Shown piece by piece: positions 1 to 7,256 of a stretch of DNA of 23,943 nucleotides. Location: assembly GCA_036556965.1 (NCBI GenBank), contig DATBIO010000146.1, forward strand, positions 1-23,943. The letters run 5' to 3'. The notes below the pieces were generated by a model, which saw nothing but the letters and a program-made list of their open reading frames with translations, did not search any database and was not told the DNA's origin. Every line of letters begins with the position of its first letter. Position 1 is the first letter of the stretch. A program made the translations under genes and the position numbers. The stretch is from DATBIO01 sp036556965 (GTDB taxonomy: Bacteria; Acidobacteriota; Vicinamibacteria; Fen-336).

Positions 1-72
1 TTCTTCAAGCACGAGGACGAGGCGCGCGGCCCGGACTTCGCGGAGAAGTTCGCGGCTGGCGGCGGAGCCTGA
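1..72 (+). CDS. C-terminal end of a possible DUF72 protein (partial)
   Basis: The first 24 codons are open in frame 1 and end in TGA at 70-72. They give a 23-residue tail with FKHEDEARGPDFAEKF. The FKHEDE...GP.FA pattern resembles, from memory, the C-terminal strand and helix of DUF72 (YecE-like) proteins. The rest of the gene lies outside the window, so the family cannot be confirmed. A hairpin followed by four T residues lies just downstream and would suit a terminator. The neighbouring gene converges on it from the minus strand. Confidence 0.45.
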   Translation, partial: FFKHEDEARGPDFAEKFAAGGGA

Positions 73-78
73 GGCGGC

Positions 79-113
79 GGGGGGTGCTGGGGCGCGTTAC
101 CCCCCCGACTTTT
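79..113 (+). terminator. Rho-independent-like terminator between convergent genes
   Basis: A run of six G plus T (79-85) pairs with A plus six C (99-105) around a 13-nt loop, followed at 110-113 by TTTT. It lies 7 bases after the TGA of the upstream plus-strand gene. The right arm and loop contain the TAA stop of the convergent minus-strand gene (97-99). It is the only hairpin I noticed in the window with even a short T run. Confidence 0.5.
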
Positions 114-1077
114 CTACGATCGAACGCACGATGGCCTCGCCGTGGAACCGGCCGGTCTCGATGAAGATGCGCCCCGTCTCCCGGCCCGCCGCCATCCCCC
201 CCGCCACGTAGAGGCCGCGCACGTTGGTCTCGAGGGTCCGGGGGTCGTGCGCGGGGCGCAGCGTCTCCGCGTCCACGGCCACGCCCGCGCCGCGGATCAG
301 CTCGACGTCGGGCCGGTAGCCGGTGAGCAGGAACACGGCGTCCGCGGGCAGGTCGTCGGTGCCGAACCCGGCGCGCAGGCGCACGGCCTCGGGGGTGATG
401 GACTCCACGCAGGTCCCGAAGCGGGCGGCGACGGCTCCCTCCTTGATGCGGTTCTCCAGGTCGGGCTTGATCCAGTACTTCACGGAGTCGCTCAGGCGGG
501 AGCGGCGGTGGACGAGCGTCACCTGGGCCCCCGCGCGGTAGAGCTCGAGGGCGGCGATGGCGGCCGAGTTCTTGCCGCCCACCACCACCACGCGCTTGCG
601 CCAGAAGGGGTGCGCCTCCGTCCAGTAGTGCGAGACGTGGGGCAGGTCCTCCCCGGGCACCCCCAGCTCGTTCGGGTGGTCGTAGTAGCCCAGCGCGAGC
701 ACGACGTGGCGCGCGCGCCGCGTGCGCGCGCCGCCCGCCGGCTCGGTGCGCACCTCGAAGGCGCCGCGCGCCCGGCGCACCGCGGTGACCGGCTCGTCGA
801 AGGCGATGCGCAGCTCGTAATGGTCGGCCACGCGCCGGTAGTACCGCAGGGCCTCGCCCTGCGTCGGCTTCTCGTAGGGCGAGACGAAGGGCAGGCCGCC
901 GATCTCCAGGAGCTCCGCGGTGGTGAAGAAGACCATCTGCCGGGGAAAGCGGAAGACGGAGTTGACCAGGCAGCCCTTCTCCACCACCTCGTAGTCGAGG
1001 CCGGCCTGGGAGGCGGCGATGGCGGTGGCCAGGCCCGCGGGACCGGCGCCCACGATGACGAGGTCGAGCGCGGCCAT
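97..1077 (-). CDS. ypdA: YpdA-like bacillithiol disulfide reductase (putative)
   Basis: A 326-residue FAD/NAD(P)H flavoprotein. The N-terminal dinucleotide motif is GAGPAG at residues 10-15. It is followed by a stretch typical of YpdA: LVNSVFRFP, then MVFFTTAELLEIGGLPF and EKPTQGEALRYYRRV. A second nucleotide-binding motif, VVVVGGKNSAAIAALEL, lies in the middle, and the C-terminal FAD motif reads GLYVAGGM. YpdA (Bdr) reduces bacillithiol disulfide with NADPH in Firmicutes and related bacteria. The family's Cys14 in the glycine loop is Ala14 here, so the redox mechanism may differ. I chose the ATG at 1077 because the FAD motif follows at once; the longer open frame upstream only overlaps the neighbouring gene. 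The gene lies 23 bp downstream of a co-directional oxidoreductase and is probably co-transcribed. A different pyridine-nucleotide oxidoreductase role is possible. Confidence 0.8.
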   Translation of the reverse strand: MAALDLVIVGAGPAGLATAIAASQAGLDYEVVEKGCLVNSVFRFPRQMVFFTTAELLEIGGLPFVSPYEKPTQGEALRYYRRVADHYELRIAFDEPVTAVRRARGAFEVRTEPAGGARTRRARHVVLALGYYDHPNELGVPGEDLPHVSHYWTEAHPFWRKRVVVVGGKNSAAIAALELYRAGAQVTLVHRRSRLSDSVKYWIKPDLENRIKEGAVAARFGTCVESITPEAVRLRAGFGTDDLPADAVFLLTGYRPDVELIRGAGVAVDAETLRPAHDPRTLETNVRGLYVAGGMAAGRETGRIFIETGRFHGEAIVRSIVEKSGG

Positions 1078-1100
1078 GCTCGGCCCAGGATATACGCGGG

Positions 1101-2144
1101 CTAGAGGTCTTCGCGCGCGACGCCCTCGAGCCCCAGCACGAAGTCGGGCCCGAAGGCGCGGGACGGCGTCTGGAAGCCGGGGGCCACCCCCCCCTCGAGG
1201 ACGCGGGCCAGGGAGGCCAGGGCCGCGCGGACGGTCAGCGTGTAGCCGTCCGGCCCCCGCTGCCGCGCGGCGGCGCGGCGGCCCTCCGTGTCCTCCACTT
1301 CCCCCCAGTGCACGGAGAAGCCCGCGGCGCGCTGCTCGTCCGTGGGCCCCGGCGCCGTGTCGTAGCGGCGCAGGACGAGGCGGCGGATGCGGCGCGAGCG
1401 CAGCGCGCCCAGGAAGGGGCGGGCGGCGCGCAGGCCCAGGATGGCCGCGCGCGACATGGCCACGTACACCTCGATGTCGGGGATGGCGGTGCTGTGCCAG
1501 GCGGTGGACACGTCGCCCCACGGGATGCTGACCACGCTGCGCGGGCCCCGCCCGAAGTCCACCATCCGCGTCCGCCAGGCCGTCGGCACGGGCGTGAGGG
1601 CGCCCCCCCGCCGCACGAGCCCGCCGCGGTGGGCGTTCTCGAGGGCGGTGCGCGCGGTGCCCCGCGACGGCCCGCCGGAGGTCACGAAGGCCAGGGCGAG
1701 CCGCGTGGCCGTGGGTAGCCGGCGCTTGAGGTGGGCGGCCAGGCAGTCGGACGGGACCACGTCGAAGCCGACGCCGGGCAGGAGGGTGACCCCGCGGTCC
1801 CGCGCCTCGGCGTCGCGCGCGGCCAGCGTCTCGAACACCACCACCTCGCCCGTGACGTCGAGGTAGTGCGCGCCCACCGTCAGGCAGGCGTCCACCATCG
1901 GCCGCGCCGTGCGCGCGAAGGGCCCGGCGCAGTGCAGGACGGCGCGCACGCCCTCGAGGCCCGCGCGGAGGGCGGGCGGGTCCGCGAGCGGGAAGACCCG
2001 GTGCTCGAGGCCGAGGGCCGCGGCCAGGGGGACGACGCTCTCGGCGCGGCGGCCGGCGAGGATGGGCCGCAGGCCGCGCGCCGCCGCCTCGCGGGCGACC
2101 AGAGCGCCCGTGTACCCGTTGGCGCCGTAGAGCAGCCACGTCAT
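1101..2144 (-). CDS. Saccharopine dehydrogenase-like NAD(P)-binding oxidoreductase
   Basis: A 347-residue protein opening with a Rossmann motif, LLYGANGYTGALVAREAAARG, followed by LAGRR. This matches the saccharopine dehydrogenase/trans-acting enoyl reductase superfamily. HCAGPFARTARPMVDACLTVGAHYLDVTGE and LLPGVGFDVVPSDCLAAHL are further family signatures. The substrate cannot be told from sequence: relatives act as lysine-pathway saccharopine dehydrogenases, mycobacterial enoyl reductases or uncharacterised reductases. The ATG at 2144 was preferred over a start 29 codons upstream because it sits just before the nucleotide-binding strand. There is no clear Shine-Dalgarno. A TAGAGT box at 2163-2158 could serve as a -10 and would give a very short leader. 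It is divergent from Ku and probably leads a two-gene unit with the YpdA-like gene. Confidence 0.75.
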   Translation of the reverse strand: MTWLLYGANGYTGALVAREAAARGLRPILAGRRAESVVPLAAALGLEHRVFPLADPPALRAGLEGVRAVLHCAGPFARTARPMVDACLTVGAHYLDVTGEVVVFETLAARDAEARDRGVTLLPGVGFDVVPSDCLAAHLKRRLPTATRLALAFVTSGGPSRGTARTALENAHRGGLVRRGGALTPVPTAWRTRMVDFGRGPRSVVSIPWGDVSTAWHSTAIPDIEVYVAMSRAAILGLRAARPFLGALRSRRIRRLVLRRYDTAPGPTDEQRAAGFSVHWGEVEDTEGRRAAARQRGPDGYTLTVRAALASLARVLEGGVAPGFQTPSRAFGPDFVLGLEGVAREDL

Positions 2145-2317
2145 GGAGCGAGGCGCTACTCTAACCGAGACTCCGCGCGACGCGACCGGCCCGTTCCCCG
2201 GCGCACGGCGCGCGGAACCCGCACCCAGCAATGGGGCAGCGAGCGAGACGACCCCCCGCCGGTTGCGCAGTGCGCGGACCGCGGCCAGATCCAGCTAATT
2301 CGTTGCGACAGGCAGAC

Positions 2318-2353
2318 TTGCATGGGGGACCCTGTCGTCGCTACCATTTCCCC
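2318..2353 (+). promoter_or_regulatory. Candidate leaderless promoter for ku
   Basis: TTGCAT (2318-2323) and TACCAT (2342-2347) are separated by 18 bp and resemble sigma-70 -35 and -10 boxes. Only six bases separate the -10 from the ATG at 2354, so transcription would begin at or within a base or two of the start codon. The bases before the ATG contain no Shine-Dalgarno, which agrees with a leaderless mRNA. This is inferred from sequence only. The rest of the 209-bp divergent gap (2145-2353) shows nothing else I can name. Confidence 0.4.
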
Positions 2354-3238
2354 ATGCCTGCAAGGTCACTCAGTACCGCGACCCTGTCCTTCGGCCTGGT
2401 CACCGTGCCCGTCCGGGTCTACGCCGCCGGCGAGTCGACGGCCGCCATCTCCTTCAACCTGCTCCACGGCAAGTGCGGCTCGCGCTTGAAGCAGCAGTAC
2501 GTCTGCCCGCAGGACGAGGAGGTCGTCACCCGCGACCAGATGGTGAAGGGCTACGAGTTCGCCAAGGACCAGTACGTGACCTTCACCGAGGACGAGATCA
2601 AGGCCATGGCCGAGGAGAGCACGCGCACCATCGAGATCACGGAGTTCGTGCCCGCGGCCAGGGTGGATCCCGTGTACTTCGAGGGCGCCTACTACCTCGG
2701 GCCGGACAAGGGGGGCGAGCGCGCCTACGCGCTGCTGGCCGCGGCCATGCGCCAGACCGGGCGCTCCGCCCTGGCCAAGTACGCCGCGCGGGGGAAGATG
2801 TACATCGTGATGGTGCGCGCCATCGACAAGGGCCTCGTCATGCAGACCCTGCACTACGCCGACGAGGTGCGCTCGTTCGACGAGGTGCCGGTGGGCGACA
2901 GCGCGGTGAAGGAGGGCGAGCTCAAGCTGGCCATCCAGCTCGTGGACCAGATCGCCACCGAGGAGTTCCACCCGGAGAACTACGAGGACGAGGTGCGCAA
3001 GCGCTACCTGGCCGCCATCCAGCGCAAGGCGGAGGGGCACCAGGTCGTGATGCAGGCCCCCGAGGAGCCGCGCGCCCAGGTCATCGACCTGATGGAGGCC
3101 CTCAAGGCCAGCCTGGCCAAGGCCGGGGGCAAGACGGCGGAGGGCGAGCGCAAGCCGGCCCGGAAGGCGAAGCCGGAGGCGGTGGCCAGCGCCCGCGCCG
3201 CGTCGGCACCCCGCCGCGCCGCCGGCGGGCGCCGGTAG
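2354..3238 (+). CDS. ku: Ku, DNA end-binding protein of bacterial NHEJ
   Basis: A 294-residue bacterial Ku homologue. It opens with the family signature ATLSFGLVTVPVRVY (residues 9-23), then FNLLHGKCGSRLKQQYVCP. The core continues with KGYEFAKDQYVTFT, a YYLGPDKGGERAYALL segment, and ELKLAIQLVDQI near residue 190. Bacterial Ku forms a homodimeric ring on double-strand DNA ends and recruits a ligase, usually LigD. The last 40 residues are rich in Lys, Arg and Ala; such basic tails bind DNA in several bacterial Ku proteins. I chose the ATG at 2354 because the conserved beta-barrel starts nine residues later; the frame stays open upstream but that extension looks non-coding. No LigD is in the window. 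An ATP-dependent ligase lies about 12 kb away on the other strand. Confidence 0.95.
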   Translation: MPARSLSTATLSFGLVTVPVRVYAAGESTAAISFNLLHGKCGSRLKQQYVCPQDEEVVTRDQMVKGYEFAKDQYVTFTEDEIKAMAEESTRTIEITEFVPAARVDPVYFEGAYYLGPDKGGERAYALLAAAMRQTGRSALAKYAARGKMYIVMVRAIDKGLVMQTLHYADEVRSFDEVPVGDSAVKEGELKLAIQLVDQIATEEFHPENYEDEVRKRYLAAIQRKAEGHQVVMQAPEEPRAQVIDLMEALKASLAKAGGKTAEGERKPARKAKPEAVASARAASAPRRAAGGRR

Positions 3239-3246
3239 CGGGCCCC

Positions 3247-3266
3247 GCGGCGTCTACTTCCGCCGC
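3247..3266. terminator. Stop-codon hairpin between ku and the Asp-box gene
   Basis: A six-base GC stem (3247-3252 with 3261-3266) encloses an eight-base loop containing the TAG stop of the minus-strand gene. It lies in the 15-bp gap between convergent stops. There is no T tract, so it is a weak bidirectional terminator candidate at best. Confidence 0.25.
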
Positions 3267-6200
3267 CAGTCCTCTTCCGTCACCGCGGCCAGCGCCGCCG
3301 CCTTCCTGCCCGCCAGCGCCGTGTTGAGGGCGGGCATTTCGCGGGCCACCGCCGCGTCGTAGCGCCCCCCCGCCGCCTCCAGCTCGCCGGCCAGCACGCC
3401 CATGCGCGTGACCTGCGATTCCGTGGGCCGGCCCTCGTAGCCGTTGACGTTGCCGTAGAGGAGGGCCAGCTCCTCGCGCAGCTTCTGCTCGCCGGAGATG
3501 CCCTCGCCCCGCGTGGTGGACACCAGCGCCTTGCGCTGGGCCTCCATCCCGTCGGCGAAGGCGATGAGCTTCCGGCCCAGCGCGTCCTTCTCCGGCAGCT
3601 CCCGGGCGCGGGCACGCGCCTGGTCGCGGAGCCCGACGATGCGGTCGACCAGGAAGGCCAGCCTCTCCACGTGGCCGAAGAGCGCGCGCACCGTCTCCCG
3701 CTGGAGGGCGCGGTCGGCCTCCTCGTGCCGCGAGCGCGGGTCGTTCACGAGCTGGACCTTCGACGTGTAGGTGTCCTTGCCCTTCACCATGCGCACGTCG
3801 TAGGTCCCCGCGGCCACCCGCGGCCCGACGAAGGTGTAGAGGTTGGGGATGATGCCCTCGCCGGCGGGGATGCGCGGCGGCCGCGCCCGCATCGGCCACT
3901 CCACCCGGTTGATGCCTCGGCGCTTGCCTCCCACCACGCTGGAGAGCACGGCCCCCGTGCCGTCGAGCACCTCCAGGCGCAGGTCGCCGAACACGTGGCG
4001 CTTGCGCAGGTAGTAGGCGATGAGGGCGGCCTCTCCGGGGCTCTGGCCCTCGAACTCGCCGTCGCCGTTGAACCCGAACTCGAAGACGGGAATGACCATG
4101 GGCGAGGGCCGCGACTCGAGGAAGGCCGCCTCCGCGGCCAGGATGGCGGGAGTGAGGCCGCGCAGCGGCGTGAGGTCGTCCAGCACGTAGAGGCCGCGGC
4201 CGTGCGTCGCGATCACCAGGTCGTGGTCGCGTCCGTGGATGGCGAGGTCGCGCACGGGGGCCGGGGGCATGCCCGCGGTGAAGTGGCCCCAGCGCCGGCC
4301 GCCGTCCACGGAGATCCACAGCCCCGCCTCCGTGCCCACGAAGAGCAGGGCGGGGTTGACCAGGTCCTCCCTGACCACGTGCGCGAAGCCCTTCATGTCG
4401 GCGGAGGCGAGGGCGGTCCACGACTTTCCGAAGTCCGTGGTCTTGAAGACGTGGGGCTTCATGTCCCCCGTCATGTGGCCGTCGAAGGTGGCGTAGGCGG
4501 CGGCCTCGTCGTGGCGCGAGGGCTCCACGCTGGAGACCCACGTGCCCCGCGGCAGCCCGGCCACGTTGGGAGCGACGTTGGTCCAGGTCTTGCCGGCGTC
4601 GCGGGTCACCTGGAGGTTGCCGTCGTCCGTGCCCACCCAGATCACGCTGGGGTTCTTCGGAGACTCGGCGATGGCGAAGATGGTGCAGTGGTTCTCCGCG
4701 GTGGAGTTGTCGGGGGTGAGCCCCCCCGAGTCGTTCTGGCGCTGCTTGGCGGGATCGTTGGTGGTGAGGTCGGGGGAGACGCGCTCCCACGAGTCGCCCC
4801 GGTCGCGCGAGCGGAACAGGAACTGCGCGCCGTAGTACATGGTGCCGGGCTGGGTGCGGCTCAGGTGGATCGGCGTGTTCCAGTTGAAGCGGTAGCGCGG
4901 CTCGCCCTTCTTCGGCGAGGGCTTGATGTCCTTCCGCTCGCCCGTGGACTTGCGGCTGCGGAACAGGTTCCCGCCCTGGATCTCGTCGTAGACGATGTCG
5001 GAGTCGGCGGGGTCGGGGAACGTCCAGAAGCCGTCGCCGGGGCTGAGCGAGTTCCAGTGCTTGGCCCCGATGCCGCCGGACCGGCGCGAGGGCCCGTACC
5101 ACGAGCTGTTGTCCTGCAGGCCGCCGTAGACGTTGAACGGCCACTCCATGTCCACGCTCACGTGGTAGAACTGCGAGACGGGCAGCGTGCCCACGAAGCG
5201 CCAGCGCGCGCCGCGGTCGTGCGACAGGTAGACGCCGCCGTCGGTGCCGATGGCCAGCTCGTCGGGGTCCTTGGGGTCGATCCACAGGGCGTGCACGTCG
5301 GCGTGGTAGCTGGGTCCGAAGATGCCCGGCCCGCCCAGGGCGCTGAAGGTCTTCCCCCCGTCGTCGCTCACGGTGAGGACGTAGCCGGGCTTGTAGACGC
5401 GCTCCGCGCTCACGGGGTCCGCCACCAGGCGGGCGAAGTAGAACGGCCGCCCCGTGACGGCGCTGGAGCTGTTGACCTCGCTCCAGGTCTCGCCGCTGTC
5501 CTCGGAGCGGAAGAGGGCGGTGCGCGCCGACTCCACCGCCGCCCACACCCGCCCCGCACGGACGGGGCTGGCGGCGAGGGCGATGCGTCCGAGGTCGCCC
5601 CCCGGCAGCCCGCCGCGCAGCGGCTTCCAGGTGGAGCCCCCGTCGGAGGACTTGAAGAGGCCGCTCTTCGGCCCCCCCGAGGTGAAGAAGTCCGGCTTGC
5701 GGCGGAACTGCCAGAGGGCGGCGTAGAGCACGCGCCCGTCGTGCGGGTCCTGCACGAGGTCCGCGCAGCCCGCGTCGGGGGCGGCGAAGAGTACCTTCTC
5801 CCAGGTCTTGCCCCCGTCGCGCGTGCGATAGACGCCGCGGTCCGGGTGGTCGTCGAAGAGGTGGCCGGTGGCGCAGACGAAGACGGTATTGCCGTCCTGC
5901 GGGTCCACCACGATGCGCGCGATGCGCTCGGTGCCTTCGAGCCCCAGCTTCTCCCAGGTGTCGCCGCCGTCCTTGGATCGGTAGACGCCGTCGCCCACGG
6001 AGACGCTGTTGCGCACCCAGGACTCGCCCGTCCCCACCCAGACGGTGGCGGGGGCGGAGGGGTCCACGGCCACGGCCCCGATGGACTGGTTGTGCTTGTC
6101 GAAGACCGGCTTGAAGGTGACGCCGCCGTCCACCGACTTCCACAGCCCGCCTCCCGCCGCCCCCGCGTAGAGGGTCAGGCGGTCGCCGCGGACGGCGGCC

Positions 6201-6346
6201 AGGTCGGTGATGCGCCCGCTCATCACGGCGGGACCGATGGAGCGGGCGGACAGCCCGCCGAAGGTGTCCGCGTCCACCACCACGTCCTCGGCGGGGAGGG
6301 AGGCGGCGGCGAGGAGGGCGGCCAGGAGCAGGCAGGGAGCGCGCAT
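3254..6346 (-). CDS. Secreted Asp-box (sortilin/VPS10-type BNR) repeat protein
   Basis: A 1030-residue exported protein with a signal peptide (MRAPCLLLAALLAAASLPAE). At least eleven Asp-boxes of the form S/T-x-D-x-G-x-x-W/F are visible, for example SVDGGVTF (71-78), SKDGGDTW (124-131), TRDGGKTW (175-182), SSDGGSTW (233-240), SEDSGETW (281-288) and SHDRGARW (375-382). They indicate two or more beta-propellers of the sortilin or photosynthesis-stability/glycosidase-like type. After roughly residue 700 there is a beta-rich FlgD/Ig-like segment ending in AAGTYDVRMVKG, then a helical tail. Proteins of this size and architecture are common and uncharacterised in Acidobacteriota, Bacteroidota and Gemmatimonadota. 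Some are annotated as glycosyl hydrolases, but I see no catalytic residues that justify that. It follows the LolA-like gene by 19 bp, so the two are probably co-transcribed. Confidence 0.85.
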   Translation of the reverse strand: MRAPCLLLAALLAAASLPAEDVVVDADTFGGLSARSIGPAVMSGRITDLAAVRGDRLTLYAGAAGGGLWKSVDGGVTFKPVFDKHNQSIGAVAVDPSAPATVWVGTGESWVRNSVSVGDGVYRSKDGGDTWEKLGLEGTERIARIVVDPQDGNTVFVCATGHLFDDHPDRGVYRTRDGGKTWEKVLFAAPDAGCADLVQDPHDGRVLYAALWQFRRKPDFFTSGGPKSGLFKSSDGGSTWKPLRGGLPGGDLGRIALAASPVRAGRVWAAVESARTALFRSEDSGETWSEVNSSSAVTGRPFYFARLVADPVSAERVYKPGYVLTVSDDGGKTFSALGGPGIFGPSYHADVHALWIDPKDPDELAIGTDGGVYLSHDRGARWRFVGTLPVSQFYHVSVDMEWPFNVYGGLQDNSSWYGPSRRSGGIGAKHWNSLSPGDGFWTFPDPADSDIVYDEIQGGNLFRSRKSTGERKDIKPSPKKGEPRYRFNWNTPIHLSRTQPGTMYYGAQFLFRSRDRGDSWERVSPDLTTNDPAKQRQNDSGGLTPDNSTAENHCTIFAIAESPKNPSVIWVGTDDGNLQVTRDAGKTWTNVAPNVAGLPRGTWVSSVEPSRHDEAAAYATFDGHMTGDMKPHVFKTTDFGKSWTALASADMKGFAHVVREDLVNPALLFVGTEAGLWISVDGGRRWGHFTAGMPPAPVRDLAIHGRDHDLVIATHGRGLYVLDDLTPLRGLTPAILAAEAAFLESRPSPMVIPVFEFGFNGDGEFEGQSPGEAALIAYYLRKRHVFGDLRLEVLDGTGAVLSSVVGGKRRGINRVEWPMRARPPRIPAGEGIIPNLYTFVGPRVAAGTYDVRMVKGKDTYTSKVQLVNDPRSRHEEADRALQRETVRALFGHVERLAFLVDRIVGLRDQARARARELPEKDALGRKLIAFADGMEAQRKALVSTTRGEGISGEQKLREELALLYGNVNGYEGRPTESQVTRMGVLAGELEAAGGRYDAAVAREMPALNTALAGRKAAALAAVTEEDWRRK

Positions 6347-6365
6347 GGCGGGTGCTCCGGCCGGC

Positions 6366-7124
6366 TCAGTCCTTGGCCTGGGGCGACTCCTTCGGCGCTT
6401 CCGTGCGCGCCGGCATCGTGAACCGCGCGTCGTCGATGGGCACGTTCAGCTCGATCTTCTCCACCGTGAGCTTCTGCTTCTGCGGGCTGCCCTTGGGGCC
6501 CATCTCGAAGGCGTGCGGGAGCATCAGCCCGCCGACCTCCTTGTAGTCGCCGATGCTGCTCTCCGTCTCCGTCTCCGTGCCCCGCACGTGGCGCTTGCCC
6601 TCCCCGCGGATCTCCAGGAAGTGCTCGGCGTCCAGGAAGAAGTAGCGCACGTCGCCGTTCTTCAGCGTCACCTTGAGCTTGTAGGCGTCGGAGCCCTCGA
6701 CCGCCTCCTTCCCCACCAGCTCCACGGTGTGGCCCTTGGCCTTGTAGTCCACCAGCGGCCCGTCCATGTCGGCCTGCTCCTCGGCGTCCTTGGTCTCCTC
6801 CGGACCCAGGGGCTCGGCGTCCTTGCGGCCGCCGAACGGCATGAGCTGCCAGCCGCCCTTGCCGTCGAAGGCCTGGGAGCCCGTCATGCCCTGCACCACG
6901 ATGTCCATGCGCATGCGGTTCGGCCGCTTCATCTCCAGGACGACGGGCACCTCCAGGCCCTGCATCAGGCTCATCCTGCCCGTCATGCGCACGCTCTCCA
7001 CCGCCTTGATCTTCTGCATGCCCCCGCGCGCCGCGACGTTCTTGGCGATGATCTCGTCCACCGACTGGGCGGGCAGGGGGGCCGCGGCAAGGGCGGCGAC
7101 GGCGGCGAGGCAGGGGCGCAGCAT
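6366..7124 (-). CDS. Periplasmic LolA/LppX-like lipoprotein-sorting family protein
   Basis: A 252-residue protein with an N-terminal signal peptide ending near LPAQS. The motif DEIIAKNVAARGGMQKIKAVESVRMTGRM is typical of the outer-membrane lipoprotein-sorting-like family in Acidobacteriota and Bacteroidota. It is followed by strands such as RPNRMRMDIVVQGMTGSQAFDGKGGW and DVRYFFLDAEHFLEIRGEGKR. Relatives have an open beta-barrel that can hold a lipid or lipoprotein acyl chain; the ligand here is unknown. A strong AAGGAGG lies seven bases before the ATG and fixes the start. The gene sits between gpmA (121 bp upstream) and the Asp-box gene (19 bp downstream). It is not a classical LolA. Confidence 0.7.
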   Translation of the reverse strand: MLRPCLAAVAALAAAPLPAQSVDEIIAKNVAARGGMQKIKAVESVRMTGRMSLMQGLEVPVVLEMKRPNRMRMDIVVQGMTGSQAFDGKGGWQLMPFGGRKDAEPLGPEETKDAEEQADMDGPLVDYKAKGHTVELVGKEAVEGSDAYKLKVTLKNGDVRYFFLDAEHFLEIRGEGKRHVRGTETETESSIGDYKEVGGLMLPHAFEMGPKGSPQKQKLTVEKIELNVPIDDARFTMPARTEAPKESPQAKD

Positions 7125-7130
7125 TCTGGT

Positions 7131-7138
7131 CCTCCTTG
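7131..7138 (-). promoter_or_regulatory. Strong Shine-Dalgarno of the LolA-like gene
   Basis: On the minus strand this reads CAAGGAGG, six bases before the ATG at 7124. It is one of the best ribosome binding sites in the window and decides the start. The 121-bp gap it lies in (7125-7245) otherwise holds only the gpmA stop hairpin. Confidence 0.75.
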
Positions 7139-7240
7139 GGTCGCGCGCGGAGCGCGGACTGCGGATCTTAGTCCCGGCGGACGCGGGGCGTCATGACTCC
7201 TTACGAAAGCGGCGCGCGGGCGTTCCCTGGTCCCTGCGCG

Positions 7241-7256
7241 GCCGGCTAGGGCCGGC
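7241..7256. terminator. Hairpin over the gpmA stop codon
   Basis: GCCGGC (7241-7246) and GCCGGC (7251-7256) pair around the tetraloop TAGG. The gpmA stop codon (7246-7248) lies at the base of the loop. No T run follows, so any termination would be weak or Rho-assisted. It may equally act in mRNA stability. Confidence 0.35.

Noticed and set aside
97..2139. A 680-codon open frame spanning two minus-strand genes
   Set aside because: Only the part from the ATG at 1077 has protein-like sequence; the rest is a low-complexity Arg/Pro/Gly-rich shadow of the adjacent oxidoreductase.
2231..2353. An extended N-terminus for Ku from an upstream in-frame start
   Set aside because: Those 41 residues are Arg/Pro/Gly-rich, precede the conserved core and overlap the likely promoter.
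3102..6143. A 1013-codon minus-strand open frame in another register under the Asp-box gene
   Set aside because: It reads as Arg/Gly/Ala-rich low complexity with no motif; the Asp-box frame is coherent. High GC produces such shadows.
3671..6421. A 916-codon plus-strand open frame antisense to the Asp-box gene
   Set aside because: It lacks any domain and has the compositional bias of a shadow; the opposite strand has signal peptide and repeats.
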